Notes under the pieces: model-generated
Databases searched by the model: none
Seen by the model: the letters and a program-made list of their open reading frames with translations, nothing else
Told to the model about the DNA's origin: nothing
Translations under genes and position numbers: made by a program
Shown here: piece after piece, positions 18,814 through 27,831 of the stretch
How the letters are laid out: every line of letters begins with the position of its first letter
How positions within the stretch are numbered: the first letter of the stretch is position 1
Assembly (NCBI RefSeq): GCF_000685235.1
Contig: NZ_ARYH01000001.1
Location: 2,232,001-2,296,000 of the forward strand
DNA length: 64,000 nt
Reading direction: 5' to 3'
DNA from: Hyphomonas adhaerens MHS-3
GTDB taxonomy: Bacteria; Pseudomonadota; Alphaproteobacteria; Caulobacterales; Hyphomonadaceae

Positions 18814-20088
18814 ATGACAAATGAAACGCTTTGGTCGAAACGCGAAGCCGCTGTCCCCCGTGGTGTTGGCAGCATGCATCCGGTCTTTGCCGTTCGTGCC
18901 CTCAATGCTGAGATCTGGGATGGTGAAGGTCACCGGTATATCGACTTTGCGGCCGGGATTGCAGTTACCAACACAGGTCATAATCATCCGAAGGTCAAAG
19001 CCGCGGTTGCGGCTCAGTTGGATAATTTCTCGCATGTGTGCTTTCAGGTGACGCCGTATGAAAGCTATATCTCTCTTGCCGAAAAACTAAGCGCTCTCGC
19101 GCCCGGACCTTCTCCAAAGAAAACCATCTTCCTGACAACTGGTGCCGAAGCGGTAGAGAATGCCGTCAAGATTGCCCGAGCCGCAACCGGCCGGCCTGGC
19201 GTCATCGCGTTCTCTGGCGGTTTCCATGGTCGCACCATGATGACGATGGCCCTGACGGGTAAAGTGGCACCGTACAAGACCGGGTTTGGTCCGTTCCCGG
19301 GAGATGTCTGGCATGTGCCGTTTCCTGCACCATATCTCGGGATATCAGAAGCCGATTCGCTCAACGCGTTGGAGGCTCTGTTCAAAGCTGATGTAGAGGC
19401 TACCCGTATCGCTGCAATCATTATTGAACCGGTTCAGGGTGAAGGTGGCTTCTATGCAGCAAGTCCAGCTTTTCTGAAGTCTCTGCGCGCGATTTGTGAC
19501 GCAAACGGTATCCTGCTCATCGTGGACGAAATCCAATCTGGATTTGCGAGAACTGGAAAAATGTTCGCCACAGAATACGCCGGAATTGAGCCTGATCTGA
19601 TGACGGTTGCCAAGGCGATGGCCGGAGGGCTCCCAATTTCTGGCGTCATTGGCAAAGCTGATATCATGGACGCGCCTGCTCCGGGCGGGCTTGGAGGAAC
19701 CTATGGCGGGTCTCCGCTCGGGTGTGTAGCTGGCCTGGCGGTTCTCGACGTGATCGAAAGTGAAAACCTGTGCGCGCGAGCCATTGAAATTGGCGACAAG
19801 ATCGTGCGTCGGTGCGAAGCGTTACGTCAGTCTGATCGCGGCATTGGTGAAATCCGGACGCTTGGCGCCATGACCGCAATGGAATTGATACAGGACGGAG
19901 ACCCATCACGCGCAGATCCGGATCGCACGAAGCGCATCGTGTCGGTGGCAAGAGAAAAGGGGCTTTTGCTGTTATCCTGCGGCGTGCGGTCCAACGTCAT
20001 CCGCTTTCTGTCGCCACTCACGATTCCGTTCGAAGTTCTGGATGAGGGCCTGGACATCCTTGCCGATGTTATCAGGGAAACAGCTTGA
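18814..20088 (+). CDS. gabT: 4-aminobutyrate-type aminotransferase (class III, PLP)
   Basis: This 424-residue class III aminotransferase has IVDEIQSGFARTGKMFA (PLP-binding Asp238) and the Schiff-base Lys267 in TVAKAMAGG. The FHGRTMMTMALTGK segment is typical of GabT. It would transfer the amino group of GABA or 5-aminovalerate to 2-oxoglutarate, giving a semialdehyde for the dehydrogenase just upstream. It ends the MocR-controlled block; the second IS6 scar begins within 12 bases of its stop. Substrate could instead be beta-alanine or another omega-amino acid. Confidence 0.88.
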   Translation: MTNETLWSKREAAVPRGVGSMHPVFAVRALNAEIWDGEGHRYIDFAAGIAVTNTGHNHPKVKAAVAAQLDNFSHVCFQVTPYESYISLAEKLSALAPGPSPKKTIFLTTGAEAVENAVKIARAATGRPGVIAFSGGFHGRTMMTMALTGKVAPYKTGFGPFPGDVWHVPFPAPYLGISEADSLNALEALFKADVEATRIAAIIIEPVQGEGGFYAASPAFLKSLRAICDANGILLIVDEIQSGFARTGKMFATEYAGIEPDLMTVAKAMAGGLPISGVIGKADIMDAPAPGGLGGTYGGSPLGCVAGLAVLDVIESENLCARAIEIGDKIVRRCEALRQSDRGIGEIRTLGAMTAMELIQDGDPSRADPDRTKRIVSVAREKGLLLLSCGVRSNVIRFLSPLTIPFEVLDEGLDILADVIRETA

Positions 20089-20090
20089 AT

Positions 20091-20151
20091 TTGGCTAATG
20101 AGCACTGTCAAAAGACCGGGCTTAATGTGAGCAATTCTGATTATTAGCCAA
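20091..20151. repeat. Spaced inverted repeat TTGGCTAAT/ATTAGCCAA
   Basis: TTGGCTAAT (20091-20099) and ATTAGCCAA (20143-20151) are perfect complements 43 bases apart. They flank the left end of IS6 scar 2, and could be a terminator-like structure after gabT or chance. Confidence 0.35.
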
Positions 20152-20433
20152 CGATAAATGGCGAAAAATCCAAATCGCTAATTCAAGACGTCACTCGAAA
20201 TGATCCAGCTTGCGGTCATGATGTATGTGCGATTCTTGCTGTCCTGTGGAATGCTGAAGATCTGCTTCACGAACGCAGCACCGACATTTTCTATGAAACG
20301 GTCGGCCACTGGGTCGATCAGTACAGGGCTTATTTCGCGCACAAGATTCGCAAATGGCACGAGCTGATTACAGCCTTGGATCTACTGCCTCGCGAAAAAA
20401 CGGCGGCTAGCTCGCATTCATCTGACAGCACTC
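20100..20433 (+). pseudogene. IS6-family transposase remnant (scar 2)
   Basis: GAGCACTGTCA at the left pairs with TCTGACAGCACTC at the right as degenerate terminal repeats. Inside, 20181-20240 gives FKTSLEMIQLAVMMYVR, the IS6 N-terminal signature. A second frame gives DIFYETVGHWVDQYRAYF with KIR, matching the helix-turn-helix segment that precedes the catalytic domain. It then jumps to KWHELITALDLLPREK, the C-terminal tail. The whole DDE core is missing. The element separates gabT from the next block. Confidence 0.85.
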
Positions 20434-20481
20434 TTCCGATAGGTATCTCAGCAAATCGGCGGCCTCAGCACATTAAAGAAA

Positions 20482-20491
20482 TTGACATCAA
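20482..20491 (+). promoter_or_regulatory. Shared promoter element D (TTGACATCAA)
   Basis: TTGACATCAA followed by ATTCAATAAATA. This is one of four matching sites in the block (others near 21866, 31346 and 32933). It lies about 150 bases before the serine hydrolase at 20639. It may be a common operator or a shared -35 region. Confidence 0.5.
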
Positions 20492-20638
20492 ATTCAATAA
20501 ATAGGACTCTGGAATCAATATCGGGCATCCCCGATCGAGCGGTTGATTTAGCTGTTCGGACAATTTGAACGAAATGGATCGTGCGCGGCTGAGGCCTGTG
20601 AGGCGATTGTCGTGATCGTTGGAGACAGGAGATTTGGA

Positions 20639-21808
20639 ATGCGCAGTTTGATCTTGTTAGTCCTCGCTTTTTTTGTGCAGCAGCCTCTTTCATATGCTGA
20701 ACTTCGCCCGGATGTGGCGGCTGCCCTGGGTGACTTTGCCAGCCAGGTCCAGTCACCTGGGGCGTCCCTTACCATCATTGAAGGCGAAGAGATTGTTGTG
20801 GACAAGGCAATCGGCGTTGCAGATCTTGAACAGCAGGTTCCGATGAGCACGGACAAGCTCAATCGCATAGGTTCGATTTCCAAAACCGTGACTGCTGCTG
20901 CGGCTATCCGTATGGCGAGGAACGGTCAGATCGATTTTGACGGCCGAGTATCAGACTATCTCGAAGGTTTCGACGGGCCAGCCCGAGATGACACACTCCG
21001 CCAGCTTGCCTCCCACACTGGGTGCGTGAGGGGATACCGGGATGGAGAGGGAATCTCCTATATCCATTATAACGATGTCTTCGCTGCCCTCGCGCTTTTC
21101 CGCGATGATGCCCTGGAATGCCTTCCGGGCGCGCAGTTCATCTATTCCAGCTATGGCTATACTTTGCTTAGTGCTGTGATGACCCGTGCGGCTGGTAAAA
21201 GTTTGGAAGCCGTCATGCATGACGAAGTCTGGGGCCCCCTCGGGTTGGATCACTTTGACTTTGATGATCTCCGCGAAGTTATTCCCGGTCGGGTCCGAAA
21301 CTACGAAATGGGGGCTGGCGGTGAGCTGATCAATGCGCCCTATAGTGACAGTAGCTACAAATATGCCGGCGCTGGAATGATCGCATCTACGCAGGATCTT
21401 GCGCGCTTCGGCGCTGCGCTCATTGATGGCAAATTCCTGACCGCGGGCGAGCAGGGCAAAATGTTTGCACCGGCGACGCTGAATGATGGCTCAGCCATCG
21501 ACTATGGTTTGGGCCTCTATGTCGATTTCACGAAATTCATCGAAGCACGCCGCGAATACATTCCGGCGCAGCTCTATGACAGCCTCATAACCCAAGCATC
21601 TGGCCGGAAAATCTACTGGCATTCCGGTACATCAGAAGGCGCAGTGGCGATATTGATGTTCGAGCCAGAAGAGGAACGTGTCCTGGCGCTGGCCTTGAAT
21701 AGGGGCGGGGTTGAGAAGGAGGCAATCGTCTTCGCTATGGGGGTCATGACAATGCTCCGGGAACAGGACGAGGTGTTCCAAACAGGCGGCATTTCGGAAG
21801 CTAAGTGA
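20639..21808 (+). CDS. Exported serine hydrolase, beta-lactamase (class C/S12) family
   Basis: From the ATG at 20639 the protein has 389 residues with a signal peptide (to about SYAEL). A GGAG ribosome binding site precedes this ATG, so I reject the earlier start at 20612. The SxxK motif is S79-I-S-K82. The second motif is Y-S-S instead of the usual Y-x-N. The third is HSGTSEG. Relatives include D-aminopeptidases, esterases and MlrB, the periplasmic peptidase acting on linearised microcystin. It opens block 3, 157 bases before TBDR 3, with a shared promoter element upstream. Likely a periplasmic peptidase or esterase acting on imported cargo; exact reaction unknown. Confidence 0.82.
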   Translation: MRSLILLVLAFFVQQPLSYAELRPDVAAALGDFASQVQSPGASLTIIEGEEIVVDKAIGVADLEQQVPMSTDKLNRIGSISKTVTAAAAIRMARNGQIDFDGRVSDYLEGFDGPARDDTLRQLASHTGCVRGYRDGEGISYIHYNDVFAALALFRDDALECLPGAQFIYSSYGYTLLSAVMTRAAGKSLEAVMHDEVWGPLGLDHFDFDDLREVIPGRVRNYEMGAGGELINAPYSDSSYKYAGAGMIASTQDLARFGAALIDGKFLTAGEQGKMFAPATLNDGSAIDYGLGLYVDFTKFIEARREYIPAQLYDSLITQASGRKIYWHSGTSEGAVAILMFEPEEERVLALALNRGGVEKEAIVFAMGVMTMLREQDEVFQTGGISEAK

Positions 21809-21865
21809 CCATTTTGGTGGCGTGCCTCGGCCATATGACAAGATAGATCCAAATAAATATTGAAA

Positions 21866-21875
21866 GTGATCTCAT
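21866..21875 (+). promoter_or_regulatory. Shared promoter element A (GTGATCTCAT)
   Basis: AAATAAATATTGAAA precedes GTGATCTCAT, followed by TTTTGATAAAA. The same order of A-rich tract, TTGA-N2-TCA core and AT-rich tract recurs at three other promoters in block 3. It lies 91 bases before the TBDR 3 start. Confidence 0.5.
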
Positions 21876-21965
21876 TTTTGATAAAAGGGGCGTTGGAACT
21901 TGGAGCGGATGATTGCTTGGGTCGGCAGCTGACCGCATTTGCCTGAAAACCGGAGGGTTGAGAGA

Positions 21966-24185
21966 ATGATGTTGCAGGAAAAAGAAAAGCCGGTCGGGGC
22001 GGCTTCGTGGAAAACGGCGCTATTTGTGGGTGTGGCGATGGCCGCCTGTCTCCCAAGCCCGGCTGCGGCGCAGGAAAGCGCTGCGCAAGTCGCAGACGAT
22101 GCCGCGGATGAGGCGGTCTTTGACGTCGTCACTGTCACGGCCCGGCGCCGGGTGGAAGCCATCACCGATACGCCGCTGGCCATCACCGCTTTCAGCAAGA
22201 ATGTCATTGAAACTGGCGCACTCGACGATGTGGGCGACCTGGTTGCTCTTAGCCCGAACGTTTCCTTCGAGCCAGGCGGCGACTTCGTCAGCTCTAACAT
22301 TGCCGTGCGCGGTGTCAGCCGGGAGCGTTCTACCGAAGAACCCGGCGTTGGCATCTATCGGGATGGTGTCTATGTCGGCGGCCCGGTCACCAGCTTGTCC
22401 GACCTTTATGATCTGGAACAGGTGGAAGTTCTGAGGGGCCCTCAGGCGGGTCTCTACGGCCGCAACGCCGTTGGCGGCGCCGTGAACATCACGACTGCCA
22501 AGCCGGTTTTCGAGAATGCCGCGAATATCATTCTTCAGGTGGGTAATAAAGAACGCCAGGAACTGGTCGGCATGGGCAACTATGCCTTCAGCGACACGCT
22601 TGCAGGGCGTCTCAGCTTCAAGGCTGTTAATCAGGATAAGGGCTTTGCCCGCAACGTCTTTCTCAATCAAGAACTGGACGAGAAAGAAAACGTGTCGGCT
22701 CGGGCGCGCGTCCTCTGGCAGCCCTCGGATGATCTGGAAGTTCTCATCACCGGTCTCTACCGGAATGATAAAGGTCAGACGCCGCCCGTATTCCGGGTAG
22801 GTGACGACACGCGGCAGCTGTCTTACAATACTGAGACACCCTACAATTCTGAAGAGAGCCAGGTCTCGTCTGAAATCAACTGGCGCATCGGCACTGGCAC
22901 GCTGACAAACATTCTCAGCTATCGCTCCATCGATGTGTTCCAGCAGGACGATACCGATTTTTCGAGTGCCTATCTGCAAACCTCCACGCGGGACATCACG
23001 CTGGACAATTTCTTCGGCGAGCTTCGTTATGCGTCTGCGGACGATCAACGTTTCCGCTACCTTGTGGGCGCGACCGTCCTGAAAGAAGATTCCTTTTTCG
23101 ACACGGACTTCCTGATCTCGGTGGGCGTTCCGGGCCTCGGCACGTATTTTCCGCCGGACAATGGTGGCCTGACGGGCGATAATCTGGACAGCGTGCTGTT
23201 CGTGCTCGACAACAAGCAGGAGCTTCTCTCCTTCGCCGCGTTCGCCGAACTGACCTATGACATCACCGATCGGCTGACCCTGGATACGAGCCTGCGCTAT
23301 ACCCGCGATGAGCGCGACGTGACGTTCGACCAGACAACGCCGGGCTGCACATCCTGTATCTATATCGTTGGGCGTTCACTGGACTATTCTGTCGCGACCG
23401 ATCCGGTTTTCGAAAACTGGTCGCCTGCCGGAACTCTCAGCTATGATGCGTCGGATGCTGTCATGGTCTACGCGACGGTCTCCACAGGCTTCAAGGCGGG
23501 CGGCATAAACGAAGGTGCAAGCCAGCCGCAATACCTGCCGTTTGATAGCGAAACGTCCATCAGTTTCGAGACGGGTGTCAAAGCCCAGTTAGGCGAGCGC
23601 GCGCAGCTCTCCCTTGCGGCCTTCTCTCAGACACGCAAGGACGCGCTGATTTCGGTCGATGAGTCTGTGATCGACCCGACCTTCCCGGCGGGTGTGAACG
23701 GTCTTGGCATCAATGCGGGCAAAATCGAATCGGTAGGCCTCGAAGCCGAGCTGACCGCCCGTCCGCTTGAAGGGCTGGATGTGAATGTCGCTTACGGATA
23801 TCTTGATGCGACGTATGAGTCATTTGTTGTGCCAATGTCTGGCGGCGGCGAAGTCGACTATTCCGGAAATCAGGTGCCCCGCAGCTTCAAGCAGAGCTTC
23901 AGCATCAACTCAATTTACCGCAAGCCCCTGAACGATACGCTCAACCTGTTTGCCTATGGCAGCTATAGCAACTCGTGGGATGGCTTCCAGAACAATGCCA
24001 ACACGATCGAGTCCGAACTGCCGGAGATGGTGAACCTGCGTCTCGGTGTTGAGGGTGACAGCTGGAGCTTCAGCGGGTTTGTGAACAATCTCCAGGATAC
24101 GCGCTACATTACCTATCAGGTCGGCCCATACATCCAGCGTGCGCAAGGGCGGACCTATGGCATCAGGGTCGAGAAAAGCTTCTAG
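21966..24185 (+). CDS. TonB-dependent outer-membrane receptor 3
   Basis: From the ATG at 21966 (ribosome binding site GGAGGG eight bases upstream) the receptor has 739 residues; a TTG at 21939 is a weaker choice. The signal peptide ends near PAAAQE. A TonB-box-like FDVVTVTARRR, plug motifs LSPNVSFEPGG, IAVRGVS, LEQVEVLRGPQAGLYGRNAVGGAVNI and a barrel ending in EKSF are visible. dgcN begins 34 bases after its stop, so receptor and D-glutamate genes are probably one transcript. This makes a D-glutamyl compound a reasonable guess for its cargo. Confidence 0.95.
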   Translation: MMLQEKEKPVGAASWKTALFVGVAMAACLPSPAAAQESAAQVADDAADEAVFDVVTVTARRRVEAITDTPLAITAFSKNVIETGALDDVGDLVALSPNVSFEPGGDFVSSNIAVRGVSRERSTEEPGVGIYRDGVYVGGPVTSLSDLYDLEQVEVLRGPQAGLYGRNAVGGAVNITTAKPVFENAANIILQVGNKERQELVGMGNYAFSDTLAGRLSFKAVNQDKGFARNVFLNQELDEKENVSARARVLWQPSDDLEVLITGLYRNDKGQTPPVFRVGDDTRQLSYNTETPYNSEESQVSSEINWRIGTGTLTNILSYRSIDVFQQDDTDFSSAYLQTSTRDITLDNFFGELRYASADDQRFRYLVGATVLKEDSFFDTDFLISVGVPGLGTYFPPDNGGLTGDNLDSVLFVLDNKQELLSFAAFAELTYDITDRLTLDTSLRYTRDERDVTFDQTTPGCTSCIYIVGRSLDYSVATDPVFENWSPAGTLSYDASDAVMVYATVSTGFKAGGINEGASQPQYLPFDSETSISFETGVKAQLGERAQLSLAAFSQTRKDALISVDESVIDPTFPAGVNGLGINAGKIESVGLEAELTARPLEGLDVNVAYGYLDATYESFVVPMSGGGEVDYSGNQVPRSFKQSFSINSIYRKPLNDTLNLFAYGSYSNSWDGFQNNANTIESELPEMVNLRLGVEGDSWSFSGFVNNLQDTRYITYQVGPYIQRAQGRTYGIRVEKSF

Positions 24186-24219
24186 ACTGCTTCCGAAAGC
24201 TGCGGGCGGAGAGTTGGAA

Positions 24220-25239
24220 ATGAGTAGAGTCAACGCGCCTTACCTGGTGTTTCTCGGCAATGAGGCGCGTCCTCTGATGGCCAAGACCGGGATCGGCATA
24301 GTGCAATGGGCGCCGGAACACTGCGTGGGACAGTGCCGGCTATCAGACGATGCGATCAATCTGGGTCTTGAGGACCTGACGCCAGCGGAAGCGGCCGCAA
24401 AGGGAGCCCGCTCTCTGTTGATCGGTATCGCGAATGTGGGTGGCACCATATCGCCGGCTTGGCGCCGGGTTCTTGTCGACGCGCTGGAGGCCGGGCTTGA
24501 TGTAGTCGCCGGAATGCATGAGCGTCTTAAGTCGGACCCTGAACTTGCCGCGTTGGCAGAGAAAAAAGGCCGGAGGCTGGTCGACTTGCGAGATCCGCCC
24601 GAAGCTCTTCCGATTGGTAGTGGAAAAGCGCGTTCCGGCCGGCGGGTGCTTACGGTGGGAACCGATTGCGCTGTCGGCAAGAAATACACGGCACTCGCAA
24701 TCTGGAAAGAGTTACGCCGACGAGGTCAGCATGCAGACTTTTGTGCCACGGGTCAGACCGGTGTGCTTATTTCTGGAAAAGGCTTCGCGATTGACAGTGT
24801 CGTGAGCGATTTCATCTCTGGTGCTGCTGAGTATCTTTCTCCCGCTAGCGATCCTGAGCACTGGAGCGTTATCGAAGGGCAGGGGTCTATTTTTCACCCT
24901 GCTTATGCCGGTGTGTCTCTTGGTCTGCTGCATGGCAGTCAGCCGGAAGCCATCGTGCTATGTCATGAGGCCGGTCGCGAGCGGCTTGGTTTCTTCGAGG
25001 ACTTTCCAGTCCCGGATCTCCAGCTCGCAATTGACCGCCATCTGGAGGCGGCCCGGCTGACAAGTCCGGACGTTCGGTGTGCCGGCATCAGCCTCAACAC
25101 AAGCCGAAAGAATGAGACAGAAGCGCGCCAGCTTTGCGAGGAGTTGGCTGACAGGCTGTCCGTTCCTGTGATCGATCCTATCCGGATAGGTGCTGAGCCA
25201 ATTGTTGATGCGCTACTTTCCGTGCCAGCCGGGACGTAA
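24220..25239 (+). CDS. dgcN: DUF1611-family D-glutamate N-acetyltransferase (DgcN-like)
   Basis: From the ATG at 24220 (GGAGAG ribosome binding site) this is 339 residues; the longer frame from 24139 overlaps the receptor and is rejected. The two-domain DUF1611 architecture is clear: an N-terminal Rossmann-like part (LIGIANVGG) and a P-loop NTPase-like part with GTDCAVGKKYTA at about 147-158. Family members with a neighbouring enolase-superfamily racemase have been named DgcN, acetylating D-glutamate to N-acetyl-D-glutamate using acetyl-CoA. Exactly that partner follows by five bases. Start of a D-glutamate catabolic pathway is the likely role; older annotation calls this family NAD-dependent epimerase/dehydratase. 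Confidence 0.78.
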   Translation: MSRVNAPYLVFLGNEARPLMAKTGIGIVQWAPEHCVGQCRLSDDAINLGLEDLTPAEAAAKGARSLLIGIANVGGTISPAWRRVLVDALEAGLDVVAGMHERLKSDPELAALAEKKGRRLVDLRDPPEALPIGSGKARSGRRVLTVGTDCAVGKKYTALAIWKELRRRGQHADFCATGQTGVLISGKGFAIDSVVSDFISGAAEYLSPASDPEHWSVIEGQGSIFHPAYAGVSLGLLHGSQPEAIVLCHEAGRERLGFFEDFPVPDLQLAIDRHLEAARLTSPDVRCAGISLNTSRKNETEARQLCEELADRLSVPVIDPIRIGAEPIVDALLSVPAGT

Positions 25240-25244
25240 GCGCT

Positions 25245-26219
25245 ATGATAAGCATGCGGGTGAGTCAGAAGTCCTGGCCTCTGAAGCAGCCATTGAAGTT
25301 TGCGTTTGCTGAACTGCACTCCATCGACGTACTGACCGTTGAACTGGACTCCGGCGCTGCACGGGGACGAGGCGAAGGCATTGGCGTCTTTTTTCATGGC
25401 GACAATCCGGAGAAAGGCGCGATTGAACTTGCGGCCTTCGAGAAAGGCTTCGGCAGTCAGGTGGCAGTTGAAGCCGCATTGGGTGGCCTAAAATCCTATG
25501 CGGCTCGCAACGCGCTGGATTGCGCCTTATGGGATTTGCGCTGCAAGGAAGCATCGACCTCCATCCATGAAATGATTGGCGCGCCGGCTGGCACAATCCA
25601 GACTTTCCAGACGATCAGCCTGGATGCGCCCGGTGCAATGGCGGCCGCTGCCGAGAAGGTTACTGGCCCGCGCCTGAAGCTGAAGGTCGATGCGCCACGC
25701 ATTGTGGATCAGGTTCGGGCTGTCAGGCAGGTCCGCGGTGATGCAATCCTTATGGCGGATGCCAATCAGGATCTGAGCTTTGAGCGCTTGCGCGAAGTTG
25801 CCCCGGCATTGGCGAAGCTGAACCTGATTATGCTTGAGCAGCCACTGACGGCTGGTGAAGATGCAGATCTGGCAGGTTTTCAGTCTCCCATTCCGCTTTG
25901 TGCGGATGAAAGCTGTTTCACGGTATCAGCGCTAGAGGGGTTGGCCGGTCTCTACGATGCGGTGAACATAAAGCTCGACAAGACCGGCGGGCTGACAGGC
26001 GCGCTTGCTCTGTTGGCGGAAGCTCGGCGGCTGGGGTTTGATGTCCTGGTCGGTTGCATGGCAGGCACATCACTGTCCATGGCGCCGGCGCTCGCATTGG
26101 CGACCATGTGTGATTTCGCCGACCTCGACGGACCGCTGCTGTTGGCGGACGATTATGACAATGCGGCGCGATATGTCGATGGTACCGTCTATCCGCCGCC
26201 CAAGGAATTCTGGGGATAG
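25245..26219 (+). CDS. dgcA: Enolase-superfamily racemase/epimerase (DgcA-like, dipeptide epimerase family)
   Basis: This 324-residue protein has the full muconate-lactonising/dipeptide-epimerase catalytic set: K145-L-K147 acid/base pair, metal ligands D172 (in ADANQD), E198 (in LEQP) and D221 (in ADES), and the opposite-face base K246 in NIKLDKTGG. Such enzymes epimerise dipeptides like L-Ala-D/L-Glu, or, when paired with DUF1611, racemise N-acetyl-D-glutamate to the L form (DgcA). The neighbour dgcN favours the second. Either reaction processes D-glutamate from peptides. It precedes an SDR gene by five bases. Confidence 0.78.
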   Translation: MISMRVSQKSWPLKQPLKFAFAELHSIDVLTVELDSGAARGRGEGIGVFFHGDNPEKGAIELAAFEKGFGSQVAVEAALGGLKSYAARNALDCALWDLRCKEASTSIHEMIGAPAGTIQTFQTISLDAPGAMAAAAEKVTGPRLKLKVDAPRIVDQVRAVRQVRGDAILMADANQDLSFERLREVAPALAKLNLIMLEQPLTAGEDADLAGFQSPIPLCADESCFTVSALEGLAGLYDAVNIKLDKTGGLTGALALLAEARRLGFDVLVGCMAGTSLSMAPALALATMCDFADLDGPLLLADDYDNAARYVDGTVYPPPKEFWG

Positions 26220-26224
26220 TTATC

Positions 26225-26995
26225 ATGCGAGTTCTTAAAGGTCAGACAGCGCTTGTCACCGGCGGCGCCCGTGGAATTGGCTTTGCGGTCGCCGAGCAGT
26301 TGGCACAGCAGGGCGTCCGGGTCGCGATCGGAGATCTTGATGCCGATCAGATGCGAATTGCCCAGGCGTCACTGGAAGCCGCCGGTGCAGAGGTGATCTG
26401 CGTACCGCTTGACGTCAGCTCCAGTCAGCAGTGCGATACTGCTGTCGAAGCTGCAGCCGAGTTTGGTGGTGGAAAACTCGATATCCTTGTGCACAGCGCA
26501 GGGATCGGCCTTGAACGGTCATTCCTTGATACAAGCGATGACGAGTGGGCCAGGATGATGGATGTTGACCTGTCCGGTGCCTTCTATTGCTGCCGGGCTG
26601 CCGGGCGAAAGATGAAGGAGGCGGGCTATGGTCGGATCGTCACGATCGCATCGACAGCAGGTGTTGCCGGTGGAACAGGCCGGGCTGCCTATGGCAGTGC
26701 GAAAGGCGGCGTGATCATGCTGACCCGCGTGCTGGCTGTAGAGCTGGCGACATATGGCGTTACGGCGAATGCCTTGGCCCCCGGTGCCATCGAGACGGAT
26801 CTGGTCGCGAAAATGCACAGCGAAACGACTCGCCGGGTCTACCGCCGTGCGATCCCGGCAGACCGCTATGGCACGCCTGAGGAAGTCGCTGCCGCTGCTG
26901 TCTTTCTGGCAAGTCCTTCATCTGCCTATGTGAATGGTCATGTTCTGGCAGTGGATGGCGGTTTCCTGGCTGCTGGCGTATTGCATAAAGACTGA
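26225..26995 (+). CDS. Short-chain dehydrogenase/reductase (FabG-like)
   Basis: This 256-residue classical SDR has TGGARGIG for cofactor binding (residues 12-19), HSAG in place of the usual NNAG, the catalytic Ser143 and Tyr156-x-x-x-Lys160, and a FabG-type C-terminus (ASPSSAYVNGHVLAVDGG). The structural Asn of the NxL motif is Asp here (MDVDLSG). It is in the dgcN-dgcA operon. It may oxidise a hydroxy group on the substrate; nothing ties it directly to D-glutamate. Confidence 0.88.
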   Translation: MRVLKGQTALVTGGARGIGFAVAEQLAQQGVRVAIGDLDADQMRIAQASLEAAGAEVICVPLDVSSSQQCDTAVEAAAEFGGGKLDILVHSAGIGLERSFLDTSDDEWARMMDVDLSGAFYCCRAAGRKMKEAGYGRIVTIASTAGVAGGTGRAAYGSAKGGVIMLTRVLAVELATYGVTANALAPGAIETDLVAKMHSETTRRVYRRAIPADRYGTPEEVAAAAVFLASPSSAYVNGHVLAVDGGFLAAGVLHKD

Positions 26996-27060
26996 AATTC
27001 GCTTGTCCGCTGCGAGTGATTGAGGTTGTCGCCAAGCCGTTCGTCGGTTTATACAGCGAT

Positions 27061-27831
27061 ATGAACGCGACCTCAGTTTCTGAAGAATCTCCGGCGGCCG
27101 AACCGTCAAGCTTTGTCGACGCACTTGCCTTGCGCTTGGAGGAGGCCCCTCCGAGCCGGAAAGGCGAGCGCACCCGTGCCCGTATCAAGGTCGCCACGGC
27201 CAGGATGCTTGAGCGTCTGGGATACCACGCGATGCGCGTGCTTGATATCACCCAAGAAGCCGGCATCGCTGACGGATCCTTCTACGTCTATTTCAAGGAC
27301 AAGGGCGACGCGGCGCTGGCAGTTTTATCGGAGTTTGTCGAATTCATGCCACCCGGCGGTACGGTTGGCAGTGCGAGCCGGACTGCGTTTGAGACAATTC
27401 GTGAAACAAACTATCGCTTCGTCAGGTTGGCCCGTGCCAATGCTGGGCTGATGCGCTGCATGCTTCAGGTTGTAGACGAACATCCGGACTTCTCGGTGCT
27501 TGTGCAGCGCGTTAACCGCGATTGGTACACGCGTGTTTCCCGCAGCGTAATTCGTCATTATCCGGGCGGTGCGGTGGATGAAGACGCCATGCTGCTGATG
27601 TCTTATGCGCTGGGCTCAATGATGGATGAGCTTGTTCGCAGGCTTGTAATCTATCCGGATGAGAACTTGCTCAAACTCACCGACAAGATTGTACCGACTG
27701 ACAAGGCGCTGGCCGATGCGTTGAGCGTCATCTGGTATCGCGCGATGTATCCGGCTGCAGAGATTCCCAAGGGCTTGCGCGGGACAGCAGCCAAGCTTGC
27801 CGAACTCAGTCAGAAACAACCACTCAACTAG
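27061..27831 (+). CDS. TetR/AcrR-family regulator
   Basis: From the ATG at 27061 it has 256 residues; a GTG start at 27016 would add 15. A 30-residue acidic leader precedes the helix-turn-helix (about 45-85, MRVLDITQEAGIADGSFYVYF). The ligand domain is longer than usual. It lies at the end of the dgc operon and converges on the PhyH gene with a four-base overlap. It is the only regulator in block 3, so it is the best candidate to act at the four shared TTGA-N2-TCA elements. Confidence 0.85.
   Translation: MNATSVSEESPAAEPSSFVDALALRLEEAPPSRKGERTRARIKVATARMLERLGYHAMRVLDITQEAGIADGSFYVYFKDKGDAALAVLSEFVEFMPPGGTVGSASRTAFETIRETNYRFVRLARANAGLMRCMLQVVDEHPDFSVLVQRVNRDWYTRVSRSVIRHYPGGAVDEDAMLLMSYALGSMMDELVRRLVIYPDENLLKLTDKIVPTDKALADALSVIWYRAMYPAAEIPKGLRGTAAKLAELSQKQPLN

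Noticed and set aside
20091..20151. Spaced repeat considered as a CRISPR-like or attachment site
   Set aside because: Only two inverted copies, no direct repeats, no integrase nearby.
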